Source: Ginkgo biloba (Eukaryota; Streptophyta; Ginkgoopsida; Ginkgoales; Ginkgoaceae). Taken from it: a stretch of 21,308 nt of DNA. The notes below the pieces were generated by a model. It did not search any database. It was not told the origin of the DNA and saw only the letters and a program-made list of their open reading frames with translations. The position numbers were made by a program, and so were the translations under genes. The DNA lies in NCBI GenBank assembly GCA_024626585.1, contig JANKJI010000006.1:47868630-47889937 (forward strand), given 5' to 3'. Below are positions 1-10,422 of this stretch, in pieces; within the stretch, counting starts at the first letter, position 1; each line of letters opens with the position of its first letter.

Positions 1-1440
1 TTCCATTTTGTAAAAAAAAAAAAGGGCATTCTATAAGTGAATTTTATTTAATAATGTATTATAACTTATAGATTATATTGATTAGAAATTTAAGGCTACT
101 TTATAGCCATGAACTATCACATACAACATTCTAATATGTGTTTAATTTGTTAAACCTAAACCACTATGATAAAACATGATCAATGGGGGTATTCAAAAGA
201 TTTTTATGTGGATAAAATTTGTGTACTAGTTGATATGAATGTTAATGATGTCAATAAGACTAATGATAAAGAAAAATAATTTTTAGATATCACTATCATA
301 GAATGATTTTGTTTGAGATATAGGATTCTAATTAATTTTTCTTATAATAAACTAGAATATTATTTTTACAAAGTTATATTAGGCAATACAAAATTACAAT
401 ATCTAGTAATTTTGTTATTTTTGGTATCTTTTTCTATATTTTTTAAATAATTATTAGATTAATATAATAAAAAATTAATTATCAATCCTTTTATTATTTG
501 ATTAATGCTATGATAAATATATATGACCTTTTATAATGTTTCTTTAACCTATATTATTATCTAATTTTTGTATGATGTATTTAATATTAAAATAATTTTA
601 AAGTAATATATATTATATAAAAAGAGATTTAAATTAAAATTTGGTCAAGTAAAAGATTCTATTCTTTTTTATAATATCAATATTCTATCTTACAATTAAA
701 AGATATAAATATTTTAAGATAATTTGCATCATGAATTTTTGCAATCCCATAGTAAATAAATGAAATGTCTAATTTAATATACAATTTGTTATGTGAATTT
801 TATTACTTTTATGTTAAATCATAAAATTCTCCAAGAAAATATTATTTTTGTGTTATCTTTATTTTGGATTATATGGATGATCAAAATAGTATGGAAATTT
901 AAAATATACATTAAACATGTACAAGAATGTCAATTATACTTTCTCATCATCATTAGAAAAATGGATGAATGCAAACAAGAAACATGCCATCTTAACACTT
1001 TATGCCTTACCTATTGAATAGAATTGGAATAAAATGTTCTTATAGTAGTTACATCAATGCTACTACTTAATAACATCATATCATGTATCGCACTTTCAAT
1101 GCCTCATCATTTTGCAAAGAAAGACCTAGAATTTGTGATATAGCTTCTGTTATATTAAATAACCATATTGTGGTGCCTTTATAATGTTATTTGTTAGTGA
1201 CTATAATTAGTGTAAAAAGGAAATTATCTTCTCAAAATATTAAATAAAATATCATAATGTACATGAATGCCATTAACCTACTCCTAAATTTTATCTTATC
1301 ACCAACATTCTTTAAATATAAAAATAAGGCACACTCTTATCACCACTAATAAATTGGTAAAAGTGTTCATCATATATCATTAGTTTCCATCCTAAATAAT
1401 ATCTTATCATATATAACTTATAATTTTCATTCCTAACAAC

Positions 1441-1458
1441 TATATATATATATATATA
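1441..1458. repeat. (TA)n microsatellite
   Basis: A run of nine TA dinucleotides, read directly from the sequence. It lies in AT-rich intergenic DNA and has no associated gene. Confidence 0.9.
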
Positions 1459-1626
1459 CTAAATTATATTTAAAACATGACTATTAACATGAAGTATATC
1501 AAGCCATGCTAAGATATCATTTACATGCTAAAACATAATTTTTTGTTTCTAATGTATTTCATATAGATAGGGTTAGATAATTCCCAAAAGTATAACCCTT
1601 GTTTCTATTTGCTATAACTTACTATT

Positions 1627-1665
1627 ACCACCACCACCACCACTAATATCATTATTATTATTACT
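1627..1665. repeat. Compound (ACC)n / (ATT)n microsatellite
   Basis: Five to six ACC triplets at about 1627-1643 are followed after a short interruption by four to five ATT triplets at about 1651-1665. The ACC run contrasts with the AT-rich surroundings. No reading frame spans it. Confidence 0.85.
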
Positions 1666-2285
1666 ATTGTTTTAAGGCTTGGAACTTGTCATTTTATGGG
1701 TTTTATCTAACATTGCCTAATATGAACATATTAACTCCATCCCAGAAGTTTGATCACTATATAAGTTTGACCAAACCTATTTATATGGTTCCATCAAACT
1801 TCTTTGCATATTTAATTACTTTTTAAGAACACTTTAAAATGTTATATCCAAGTGGGAATCTAGATGGAGTGTATGTAATTGTCATAGATTATAAACTAAT
1901 GGTAACTAAACCTTGTTATTTTATTTCTAGTCTAAAGGGAGAGAAATCTCCATATGATTAGACATAATTAAACATCTTTTTTCCTAGAATTTTCTTTACA
2001 TTATTGTTGTGAACACACCATTTAATCAATAATCTAGTCATAAGGGTTGTTAGTAAATATTGCCTTCCTTATAAAATTCTTCTTATATGCATGCCACTAA
2101 GACCTTTAATGTATATAATATATAGACCACAATATAATCCATATTAACCTTCTATTATAGTCATCATCATTTTATCTTATGTCATATGCATTTTTTCTTG
2201 AAAAGAAATGGTCTTTGAACTCATGTTTGTCTCATACATAATCAACCATACTCTTTACTATCCCTACTCAGAGGTTGGCACATGG

Positions 2286-2332
2286 GATTAACTCACTTCA
2301 AAAGAGTTATCTCTAATGTCATAGAGTTAATC
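2286..2332. repeat. Small inverted repeat, 9-bp arms
   Basis: GATTAACTC at 2286-2294 and its exact reverse complement GAGTTAATC at 2324-2332 are separated by 29 bases. The arms sit in one of the less AT-rich stretches of the left third of the window. The identity of the surrounding sequence is unknown, and arms this short can arise by chance. Confidence 0.4.
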
Positions 2333-3489
2333 TTGACCCATCTCCAATATCATTACTAGTTGGAAAAATAATAATATATTCAAATACCCAATTAAAGGTC
2401 TATGGTTCTATTCTTACATTCTTGATGAGGGTGGCAGTCCTACCAAGAATAATACCATTACTTCCATTCCCATGCATAAAAAATTCTAATAAGGAAGAAA
2501 ATATTTTATTTAACCTTTTCTTGTTTACTTATATATATTATATTCAAGATTTGGTATGAATTCATTTTAATTATATACGTAAGAATTGGCCATCTTATGG
2601 CACTTGTTATTTTATACTTTTAAGTTTGATACTTTTTTCCTATAATTATAAAAGTTTGAATATTGACATTGATCCGTTAATGAATTTCATATTTTACATT
2701 ACAATACCTATAAGAGCAATAAGAAACATGATATATTGCTTAACTGATAATACATTTATGTGATAATTACATACATATTGACTTGATAATTGCTTAGTAT
2801 ATTTTATAGCTTGATTAAAGCTTAAGAGTAAACAAAGAATTAGGAGAAATAACTAGCACATTCTACATTGAGTTCATGGGGTGTATACATAATCTTTAAA
2901 AAAGAAGTAGATTTAAATGGCTTAATTACATGTATGTATTATGAGCTTCTTAAAATGCCATATGGAGCAAGTTAGTGGAAAGAAATCCTAAGAAATGTAG
3001 TTAAATATAAAACTATAATTTATAAGATTTATAACTTTATTTCTTCACACTTCTAATTGAAATACTTAATGCAACTATAGTTTTTTAGCTTACTAGTGTT
3101 TTTTATATCTCTCTTTCCATTTTTATAATAGAAAAGAATCAAATTAGTTATATTCTTTCATATGTTTGCAAGACACATTTTTTTGGTTTCATATATAAAG
3201 ATCTCGATTAACAAATGCATTTAGAAAAATAAATTCTTTAGATGCTCTCTTTTACGATACTTGTCACATTCTTTATTTATAGTAAAATGTGATTGCGTCT
3301 TTATGAATGCTTTTATTATAATCGAAGTAGCTTTGTTGTGTAACCCATATATACTTCATTACATATAAAGGTAAAAAACATCCCTTAAGGAATTTATAAT
3401 AGAGGGAGACAATTTAAGCTAGATTTTTTACACATCCATCTTCTTTGCTATCTGAAATGAAATCTTTGATTTCATACTATAAACTTTCA

Positions 3490-3789
3490 AGCCTTTGTAT
3501 AGGGGAAGAGGTTGGAGACACAAATGGCATCATTCCTTGCCACATCAAACATCCAACATTCTCTACACTACAGGTGCTACTAGTTTGTATGCTTTTGTTG
3601 GTGCTTCTCATGGAATTGATATCTAGAGTTCCTTACCTAATTCAAGAATCATACATATTCCACTTTTTAATTATAAGAAGCCTTCCTCCACTAATTCATA
3701 TTCCACTACTATTGAGGAAAAAAAAATTAATAAGGAGTTGTCTACTATCAAAAGTGTGAGAAATGATAAAGACTCTAATGAAGAATACG
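3490..3789 (+). pseudogene. Coding-like patch rich in Ser/Thr/Lys/Glu, identity unknown
   Basis: On the plus strand, in the frame that passes through the TAG near 3628 and ends at the TAA near 3793, about 100 codons carry only one stop. They have a protein-like composition: first Gly/Ala/Ser-rich, then Ser/Thr-rich, then charged Lys/Glu/Asp/Asn. A different frame at 3445-3759 has an ATG and 104 codons but encodes a Leu/Ile-rich string that looks like a shadow. I do not recognise a domain. It could be a decayed fragment of a retrotransposon polyprotein or of a host gene. There is no intact start and no partner gene. Confidence 0.25.
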
Positions 3790-3925
3790 TGTAACTTGTA
3801 GACAAGGGTACTATAATATTAGTTTTAACTATAATCCTTATAAACATTGTACTTTGGACAAGGAGTAATTTTGTTCTTATAGGAACCTCTTGATTTGATA
3901 ACTATTATAAAATTTGTCAAACTAA

Positions 3926-3942
3926 TTTTTTTTTTTTTTTTT
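3926..3942. repeat. Homopolymer run of 17 T
   Basis: A 17-base T run on the plus strand (A run on the minus strand). It lies between two coding-like patches. It could be the remnant of a poly(A) tail of a minus-strand retroposed sequence or just a simple repeat. No target-site duplication was obvious. Confidence 0.7.
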
Positions 3943-3966
3943 CGTAAAAATAGACTAGAGTAACGA

Positions 3967-4170
3967 TTGAAGAGTATACCTAGCCCTATTGTGACTAACA
4001 CTATAGGAGTATATATTCTGGTGGGACTTTCAGCCAATATGATACATACAAACACACCAACAAGGAATTCTAATGAGCCCACCAAGTCATCACAAAAATG
4101 GCTATGCCTAAAACATAGTTTCTTTAACAATAACAAAGTAGAAAGGAAACACATGAGAGTGAAAGTATAG
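3967..4170 (+). pseudogene. Short open frame, coding-like composition, identity unknown
   Basis: A 67-codon ATG-led frame with a mixed Thr/Asn/Ser/Pro/Lys composition that reads better than most chance frames in this AT-rich window. The opposite strand is also open across it (3825-4229) but gives a Leu/Ile/Phe-rich product that looks like a shadow. It may be the continuation, after frameshifts, of the patch at about 3490-3789. No motif is recognisable, so no function is given. It could equally be chance. Confidence 0.2.
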
Positions 4171-4421
4171 TTTTTATTCCTCAAATATGCTTTTGACCAA
4201 TGTTTAGTCTCATTATAAATTTTTGACATCTTAATGTTTTTGTTTCTATATGAAAAATGTAATTAAAATTCTTGAAAGAAAACTCTAAAACCCAAAGCTC
4301 AAATTAGACACAGTCGCCACTATCCCTTGTTGCATGCATGTGAAAAATGCCATGAAATTAAAAACTCATCCACATGATTAACTCCATAGGACTGTTTACT
4401 CTTCTAACCATCTGTAAATAA

Positions 4422-5249
4422 TCAGCCAAGAATCTTAACGGGCAATGCTTCCAAAGCAAGGAGAAGCTCTTTAACACTGGCCAAAATATGTGTGTCCTCG
4501 TCAATGAGATTCCCATCTGCATCAAATTTCTTGGGAGAAGTATAGGCGTCCATGAACACTACTGGCTTGTTAACGGAGTACAAATTGACGTACACACCCA
4601 TTTGCAGCAGTCAGAGATATTGGGCTCAGTATGGCAGCAGGCTTTCCATTCATAACATTGGGAGACAGAGATGCCCAATCTATGGCATTCTTCAGTGCAC
4701 CTGTTCACATAACCAAATCTCATAAAATCACTTTAACTATTTTTATCGATAAGCTATGCATAATGCATGTGCTTGAGGCGCCTAATCTCAGCCTCTGGAT
4801 ACTGATCATCTATTATAATATCTGTATTCAAAATAAGAATGTCTGTGATTTCCACCACTTCAATATCCAGGCTTGTGATTGACTCGTTGGCAATCTCAAT
4901 GGCTGATATAAAACATAACCAACATTATTGAAAGTCGCCACAAAATACAAGAAAAATTCATAAAAGAAAAACCCATTTTGATTCTTACATTTGAAACTTA
5001 ATTACCAGCCTTAATCAACCCGAGATTCTCAGATTTCTGTGTCACAGAACCGAATATGGCAGCCACCTTGAAGACAGTGCTGTTGCCCTTGTCATTTGCC
5101 TTGCAGAGCTTTGGCTAAGTGAATGACTTGTGCGAAGAATCGTACATTACATTTTTTTGAGCTACGACTCTCTTCCCACATTGCCTACTCTTCCATGAAA
5201 AGATTTTGCTTAGCCAACCCCACTTTGAAGTCTTCTTTCCCCTCTCCAT
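4422..5249 (-). pseudogene. NQR: NAD(P)H:quinone reductase (flavodoxin-like FMN reductase family) pseudogene
   Basis: Intact relatives are soluble FMN enzymes that reduce quinones with NAD(P)H in a two-electron step. Exon 1 (5006-5249) holds the FMN phosphate-loop region, read as KVAAIFGSVTQKSENLGL. Intron 1 (4903-5005, 103 bp) has GT and AG ends. Exon 2 begins at 4902 with AIEIANESITSLDIEVVEI and stays homologous to about 4770, where its 3' end and part of intron 2 are lost; a TAG follows at 4754-4756. Exon 3 (4422-4700) follows an AG acceptor, starts GALKNAIDWASLSPNV, and ends with a well-kept C-terminus (KKFDADGNLIDEDTHILASV onward) and a TGA at 4422-4424. Two segments expected from the family are missing: the one before GALKNAIDW with the PEYN-type motif, and the Gly-rich stretch after PAAILS, where the frame also shifts. 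A TAG at about 5118-5120 interrupts exon 1. Family assignment is confident; function is lost. Confidence 0.88.
5121..5249 (-). pseudogene. NQR: Basic N-terminal extension of the NQR pseudogene, exon 1
   Basis: From the ATG at 5247-5249 the minus strand reads a 43-codon basic, Trp- and Ser-containing frame starting MERGKKTSKWGWLSKIFSWK. It is in the same frame as the recognisable NQR exon 1 and is separated from it by a single TAG. Plant NQR proteins I know of begin only shortly before the KVAA strand, so this would be an unusual extension or 5' untranslated sequence that happens to be open. Decayed counterparts of its TCAAAGTGGGGTTGG stretch recur in the downstream units near 9130, 12060 and 12270, so the segment belonged to the duplicated unit. 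Confidence 0.4.
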
Positions 5250-5336
5250 TATACAAACAAAATAAAATTCTTATATAATAGAAAGATATTGAAGCTTGAG
5301 AGGATCTTGATGCTTTAGGAGCACTCCCCGGTCATA

Positions 5337-5344
5337 AATTTATA
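5337..5344 (-). promoter_or_regulatory. Possible TATA box of the NQR pseudogene
   Basis: The minus strand reads TATAAATT about 90 bases upstream of the ATG at 5249, in a more GC-containing context. That leaves room for a 5' untranslated region of roughly 55-65 bases, usual for a plant gene. A second TATATAAG at about 5271-5278 is too close to the ATG to be the main box. TATA-like strings are common in AT-rich DNA, so this is suggestive only. Confidence 0.35.
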
Positions 5345-6654
5345 GGAGACCCAATGAGGAGATGGATATGGATTTTCATGAATTAGTTAAACTAAGGTTT
5401 TAGACGAGCACCCTTTTCTTAAGCATAATCCATGATAATTCCAAGCTAAATTTAACTTGTTGAATAATATACCAAAGTGTTAATTTTAATTATGATAATG
5501 TACTAAAGAGATAGAGGACATATATTATCAATGGCATGTAAAATGTGATATCTTACAAACCAAGGACAATGTACTAAAAAGATAGTTTTAATTAAAAATG
5601 GCTCGGTACGAGCTTTCTATGGATGAGAGTTTAGATGTTATCTTGTTTGTACAATTGGTTGTTGTCCTTGTGAGCTCTAGTAGTTTGGTAAGAGCATCTT
5701 TTCTAGACACATGGTCAAATCTAATATGATATTTATGTAAGATAATCTCTTAACAACAGGTTTACCCCTTGTATAATATGCAAATGGCCATTCAATAGCT
5801 TCCCTTAATAAATTTACATGTGAGTACTCTATTGCCTTTTGATATAGACTAGTGGATCGTATCCTTGTGATTGTGTGACCATTCAATGATATTCAACAAC
5901 TTCATTTAATAAATTGTATTTCCCTAATAAGACCAAGCTAATATAATAATTGCATAATTATCTAGCACTAATATTTCCAACATCACTCTACTAGTTTCAA
6001 CTTTACAATCTAATCATTCAAAATAAGTTATTTTAGTCTCGTCAAAGAAATTATACTAAGAAATTTCAAAAATCTCTACTGTTAAAGACCAATTACATTA
6101 TTCACACTTAATATTTCAAAGTTGTGTTGAAGTTGATGCCTATGGTTGTCACTAACTATAAATGTCCCAAAACACATGTGCAAAGCATGGTAACACTCTT
6201 GTTCATCTCATTCTCTACACTACTACCCTATTACTTTTGCCTATTTTTCAGTGTTTCCTATTATTGTTGTAATCATTCTATGAAGTATAGTTTTATTAAC
6301 CCAAATTACAACATAGGTCTGCATGGCACTAAACCCCTAAATGGCCACTTGTCCTAGGCAAAGAAGCCGAAAATAACTCATTAAGCCTACTCAAGTAAAG
6401 CCAAAAGGAGGATGCTTTAAACCTAAGGTCGTAAGGGCCACTTGGGCCAGTCTCAATAGGTGTAGGCTCATTATAATATAATTCACATTAAATTCAACCA
6501 TAAATAGGCTAAAGATTACCAATTTTGATTATTGATTAAACTTTGGTCTTTAAAGTAGTTTAATCTTTAAGAAAAAGACATTAGAGACATAGGGATTTCA
6601 AATGACTTCAATCTTCTTAATTTTGACTCTAGATTTTGATTATCATGAACTAAA

Positions 6655-8740
6655 TAAAAATGGAGTTTTAGAAAAACACCCATTTCCTAAGCACAATCCA
6701 CGATATATCTAACCACGCCCAAGCCCCACCACGACCACCATCTAATGCATATTATCACTCATACATGTTGTCTTTTTAACCAAGGATGTTATAATAAGAA
6801 TGAAAAATGGCTTTGCATGCACTTCTTATGGATGAGAGTTGGCATATTATCTTTTGTGTATAATTAGATGTTATTTCCATGGGCTCGATTAGTTCGCTAA
6901 GAATAAATCTTCAAAGCACAAAGTATAATTTAATATAATGTTTATGTAAGATAATCTCTTAACAACATATTTATCCCTTATGGATACATACACACAATCA
7001 CTAAATAAATTATTTTAATATATTTATACATGAGTACACAATTAAATTTTGATATAGACTAGTGGGTGATATCCTAATAAAGTCCATTTATTTCCCTGAT
7101 AATACTATGCTAATCTAGTATTTATGAAATGATCTAAGATTTATACTTTTACCATCACACTATTAATTTCAACTTAAGGATCTCCTTATTTAGATCTAAT
7201 ATTATTTTGCATTGCAGTCAGGTTAATATGATTATAATAAGATAATGTGAAATAGATTTATTATTAAGACCATTTACACTATTTATATTTAATATTTTTA
7301 AAAAGTTGTATAAAATTGATCCCTAAGGGTGTCATTGACTATAAATATCTCAAGACATATATGCATGGATTAATAGAAAATGTTTCATATATAAATAAAA
7401 ATAAAAAACCTTTTAATTTTTTTGTAAACAAAGGTATTACTACTTTAGAAAACCTTAGTAAAATCACATAAGTGTGCATATCAAATGTACTCTATTATGT
7501 GATTAGGAGGTTTAGCTCAAATTTATGAATACATCTCCAATGAATCAATTAACTTCTCTCAAGTTTGAAAATCCCATATTTGCATTAAATACCATTTTGT
7601 TATGTCTAACATATTAATAGGAAACCATATTAAATGATTTTATAATCTATGTTAATTTCTTACATTGAATAGTGTGGATCTTGATCGAATGACCTTAAGT
7701 GTCAACTAACTTAATTCTCTATAGCATGATAGGGTTCTATAAATCCTCTTTTTAATCATTATAAATCATGAAAATTAATTGTAGCATTTACCTTTAAGGT
7801 TTTAGTTGTACTCATAGGATAAATGTTTAAGATTATTAGGGTACTTAATATTTATTTTCCATTTATAAGTTATTCATAATCTTTTATTACTTTTCTATGG
7901 TGTTCTATTAGATGATGGAAATGTTACTTAGTGATTGTAAGTAATTATTACCTATGTGGATAATTCAAAGTATATGTTATTTATTTTAAATATAAAATCC
8001 TATTACCAGTGATACAAGTGGCATCAAAATTAATAAATCTTTAAAAGAATTAAGTCAATATTGTTGGAAATTCTAAAAATAAAGTCTTTTCATGTTTATA
8101 GAATTTGTAACATCTTATTTGAGAGCTTCTCTTCATCCTTCACTCTTTTATTATTTTAATTCTATTTACACTCTTATTCATCTCATTCTCACCACTACAC
8201 CCTTCTTATTTTTGCCTATTTTCTATCATTTCCTATTATATTCATAATTATTCCATCATGTGTTATTAACTCAAGTCATAAGATAGATTCATAGGATACT
8301 AAAACCCTAAAAGGATACTTTTCCTAAGATAACCAACCTAAGAACGAATCATTAAGCATACTTGGATAAGCTACAAAGAGGACACCTTAAAACCTAACAT
8401 AGTAAGGGCCACTTTGGCTAGTTTTTGTAGCCTCAACAAATATAAGATCACTATAATGTAAGTCACATTAAATTGAACTATACTTATGTTAGAGATTATC
8501 CATTTTTATCATTTATTTAATTTTCTCTTTGAAGTGGTTTCTTCTTTAAGAAGAAGGAATTAGAGAATAAAGACTTCTAAGCATCTTCAAACTTCTTAAT
8601 TTTGACTTATCTTTTGATCTTCATTTAATTCAAAATATTTACTAATAGGACAATTTAACCTATTTGAAATTATTTTCCATGCACTATTGTTTATATTGTA
8701 TATGGCTCACTATGTTATTCTACTCATTAGTAATTTCCTT
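6655..8740. repeat. Array unit 2 (NQR part deleted)
   Basis: After the segment ending near 6650 the sequence continues directly at the unit position equivalent to 5385 and 9290, so about 0.65 kb holding the NQR remnants is missing. It then follows the unit through 7320 (GATCCCTAAGGGTGTC) and includes the 7370-8165 segment absent from unit 1. It ends with the 8165-8740 lead-in to unit 3. No reading frame of note. Confidence 0.65.
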
Positions 8741-8751
8741 ATAAGGGCCAA

Positions 8752-8890
8752 GTTAGCCTCAAGTTTTCCATTCATCACATTAAAAGATAAAAATGCCTAA
8801 TCATTAGAATTATTTATTGTACCTATTCATATAACTAAATCTCATAAATAAACTAATTCTTGTTCATAGAATGCATAATGCATATGTGTT
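8752..8890 (-). pseudogene. Decayed NQR exon 3 and intron 2 remnant in unit 3
   Basis: On the minus strand this reads NNSND, a stop, then AFLSFNVMNGK, which aligns with KNAIDWASLSPNVMNGK in the pseudogene at 4422-5249. Continuing past the splice acceptor, an ATGCATAATGCAT-like stretch near 8873-8885 matches the intron 2 remnant at 4756-4768. Similarity ends at the point where exon 3 of the better copy is itself broken. A relic only. Confidence 0.7.
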
Positions 8891-9084
8891 ATATACCTAA
8901 GCACAATTTATTTTAATGTATAACTATAAATGGATACAACACTACCTCACTTTATCATTAGATTAGATGATGTATGACCATTGTCTAATTAAGTGAATCT
9001 AAGAAGATGAAATCTAACAAAAGGAACTACATAATAGAATACTAAATAGGGAGTGAATAAACTTAGTTTAGAGTAGAAAATAGA

Positions 9085-9175
9085 ATTCAAATGGCTATAA
9101 GGACCTTTTCCTTAAAGGAGTTTTCTTCACCAACCCCAATTTGAAGTAGTTATACAAATAAAATGCTTACATAAT
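9085..9175 (-). pseudogene. Decayed NQR exon 1 5' remnant in unit 3
   Basis: The plus strand carries CACCAACCCCAATTTGAAG followed by ATACAAATAAAATGCTTACATAATAGAAA. This matches CAGCCAACCCCACTTTGAAG-type sequence and the following bases at about 5210-5285, the start of the NQR exon 1 frame and its 5' flank. The frame is destroyed. Exon 2 and intron 1 are largely unrecognisable between this remnant and the exon 3 remnant. Confidence 0.6.
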
Positions 9176-9849
9176 AGAAATATATTAAATTTTGAGAGAA
9201 TCTTGGTACTTTGGGAGAACTTCTCGATCATAGATTTATCAGAGACCTAACTTTATTTAAGGTTTTGGACTTGGAATTTTATGAATTGACTCAAACAAAG
9301 TTTTAATGAAACACTTTTTTGAAAACACAATCCATTACAATTCTAAGCCATATATTTCCCATCTAACAAACATTATCACTCACATATATGATATCTTATG
9401 TATCAAGAATAATATAAAAAAATACACTCTTAATTAAAATGGCTTGATATACACTTTATATGGATGAGAGTTAACACACTAACTTATTTTTATAGTTGGA
9501 TATTGTTATAATGGGTTATACTACTTCACTAAGAATAAATTTTTAAGACACATGTTATAATATAATAGAATGTTTATCTGAATCGATAATCTCTTAATAA
9601 TACTTTCACCCCTTATGGATACAGACAAATAAAAATTTGTATGTGAGTACTCTATTATCTTTTAATATAGACTGGTGGGTGATATCCTAATGATTATAAG
9701 TCCATTTAGGTAATATTCAACAACTTCCCTTAATAAATTATATTTCCTTAATTGTACTAAGCTAATCTAGTTATTGTGAAATCATATAACATTAATATAT
9801 ACACCACTAATATATTTATTTCTACTTGCGAATATCCTTGTTTATATCG

Positions 9850-10422
9850 AGTAACATTTGTAACTATGGTTGGGTAAATGCAACTATAATAACGCACATT
9901 AAAACAAACTTATTATTAACACTAGTTATACTTGTCACATTTTATATTTCAAAGTTTTATTAGAATTGATGCCTAAGGGTGGGATTAAGTATTAATATCT
10001 CAAAATACATGTACGACCTAATAATAAATATCTCATATATAAAAATAAATAAAAACCTCTTAACTCTTTTGTGAATAAAAATAATTCTAATTTATAATTA
10101 TATGTGCATTAAAAAATAAACATGAATACCAATTGAGTGATATTTGTAACTATGATTAGGTCAATAAAATTATAATAATTCATATTAAAATAAATTTATT
10201 ATTAAAACTAATTACACTTGCCACATTTTATATTTTAAAGTTCTATTATAACTAATTCCTAAGCATGTTATTAAGTATAAATATCTCAAAACACATATAT
10301 GACCTAATAATAAATATCTCATATATAAAAAGAAATAAAAACCCTCTTAACTCTTTTATAAATAAAATAATTGCTACTTTATAAAGATATATGCATTAAT
10401 AAATAAACATAAATACCAATAA
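9850..10422. repeat. Tandem duplication of about 286 bp inside unit 3
   Basis: Copies lie at about 9850-10135 and 10136-10422. The shared string CTAATAATAAATATCTCATATATAAAAA occurs near 10017 and 10304, and ATTTGTAACTATG occurs at 9856 and 10142, giving an offset of 286-287. The copies differ at many sites, so the duplication is old. Units 1, 2 and 4 have only one copy of this segment. Confidence 0.8.

Larger units (their letters stand above)
1..3440. other. AT-rich intergenic DNA, no gene recognised
   Basis: No reading frame here looks like a conserved protein. The only ATG-led frame of any length, at 793-1017 on the plus strand (74 codons), has a composition typical of AT-rich noncoding DNA, and I do not call it a gene. 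The stretch from about 2205 to 2480 is less AT-rich than its surroundings and may be old repeat sequence, but I could not identify it. Simple repeats and a small inverted repeat in this stretch are listed separately. Confidence 0.6.
4616..6650. repeat. Array unit 1 (contains the best-preserved NQR part)
   Basis: It starts where similarity to units 3 and 4 begins inside NQR exon 3, runs through the NQR exons and upstream DNA, then through 5290-6180. Near 6190 it jumps directly to the CACTCTTGTTCATCTC landmark, skipping about 0.8 kb that unit 2 carries at about 7370-8165. It ends with the 6184-6650 segment, whose equivalents lie at 8165-8640 and 11097-11560. It keeps more G, C and CpG than units 3 and 4. 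No gene other than the NQR pseudogene is visible. The short frames at 5677-5886 (minus) and 6124-6357 (plus) are not conserved between units. Confidence 0.65.

Noticed and set aside
793-1017. 74-codon plus-strand open frame
   Set aside because: Ile/Phe/Lys/Leu-rich product typical of translated AT-rich noncoding DNA. No motif and no supporting context.
3825-4229. 134-codon minus-strand open frame, the longest in the window
   Set aside because: Hydrophobic Leu/Ile-rich and Lys-run product caused partly by the T homopolymer. The opposite strand at 3967-4170 reads more like protein, so this is probably a shadow.
4631-4882. 83-codon plus-strand open frame
   Set aside because: It is the complement of NQR exon 3, intron 2 and exon 2. 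The minus strand carries the recognisable protein.
5677-5886. 69-codon minus-strand open frame inside array unit 1
   Set aside because: The frame is not preserved in the equivalent positions of units 2 to 4, so it is a chance opening.
6124-6357. 77-codon plus-strand open frame spanning the unit 1 deletion junction
   Set aside because: It crosses a rearrangement junction near 6190 and is not open in the corresponding parts of other units.
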